Of a stretch of DNA of 64,000 nucleotides, positions 63,962 through 64,000 are shown piece by piece; position 1 is the stretch's first letter; the number at the start of each line of letters is the position of its first letter. Origin of the DNA: Nymphalis io (taxonomy: Eukaryota > Arthropoda > Insecta > Lepidoptera > Nymphalidae); the NCBI RefSeq assembly GCF_905147045.1, contig NC_065888.1:9801001-9865000 (forward strand). Reading direction: 5' to 3'. Made by a program: the position numbers and the translations under genes. The notes under the pieces were generated by a model that searched no databases, was not told the origin of the DNA, and saw only the letters and a list, made by a program, of their open reading frames with translations.

Positions 63962-64000
63962 GTTTGTACATTTGTTGTTATTGTTTTCATTGTGAAATTG

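Overview
The window looks like AT-rich nuclear DNA from a lepidopteran insect, probably a butterfly. Evidence: genes are split by GT-AG introns, predicted proteins match animal families with insect-like divergence, and the spacers and introns hold several tRNA-derived SINE families, non-LTR fragments and a hAT transposon of the kind common in butterfly genomes. Exon models were built by hand from splice sites, reading-phase continuity and recognised protein families. No search was run.

Layout, left to right. (1) 559-4372, minus: 5' part of an MFSD6-like major-facilitator transporter that runs off the left edge. (2) 4.4-14.3 kb: AT-rich spacer with a tRNA-headed SINE and no supported gene. (3) 14.3-25.0 kb: two complete NME7-type genes (DM10 plus two nucleoside-diphosphate-kinase domains) in head-to-head orientation, called NME7-A (minus) and NME7-B (plus). 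Their presumed shared 5' interval is split by a 5-kb hAT element with a perfect 8-bp target-site duplication. (4) 24981-25456, minus: a short ARL14EP-like gene ending 14 bp from the NME7-B stop. (5) 25.6-26.8 kb: nested inverted repeats, including a perfect palindrome with 117-bp arms. (6) 27348-30151, plus: the RNA polymerase subunit RPB12/POLR2K in three exons, the last coding only 23 nt. (7) 31657-39160, minus: the five coding exons of schnurri (HIVEP family), a large zinc-finger transcription factor of the BMP/Dpp pathway, with likely leader exons near 43 kb and perhaps 55 kb. (8) 43-56 kb: gene-poor DNA upstream of schnurri with SINEs and isolated GC-rich islands. (9) 56276-60318, minus: the proteasomal ubiquitin receptor ADRM1/Rpn13 in five exons. 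(10) 63589 to the right edge, plus: first coding exon of an unidentified acidic protein behind a GC-rich promoter-like region.

The genes are not a functional unit. They include housekeeping (RPB12, ADRM1), ciliary or microtubule-associated (NME7), signalling (schnurri) and membrane transport genes. The most interesting structures are the divergent NME7 pair with its transposon-split 5' interval, the composite hAT, and the cluster of long inverted repeats between ARL14EP and RPB12.
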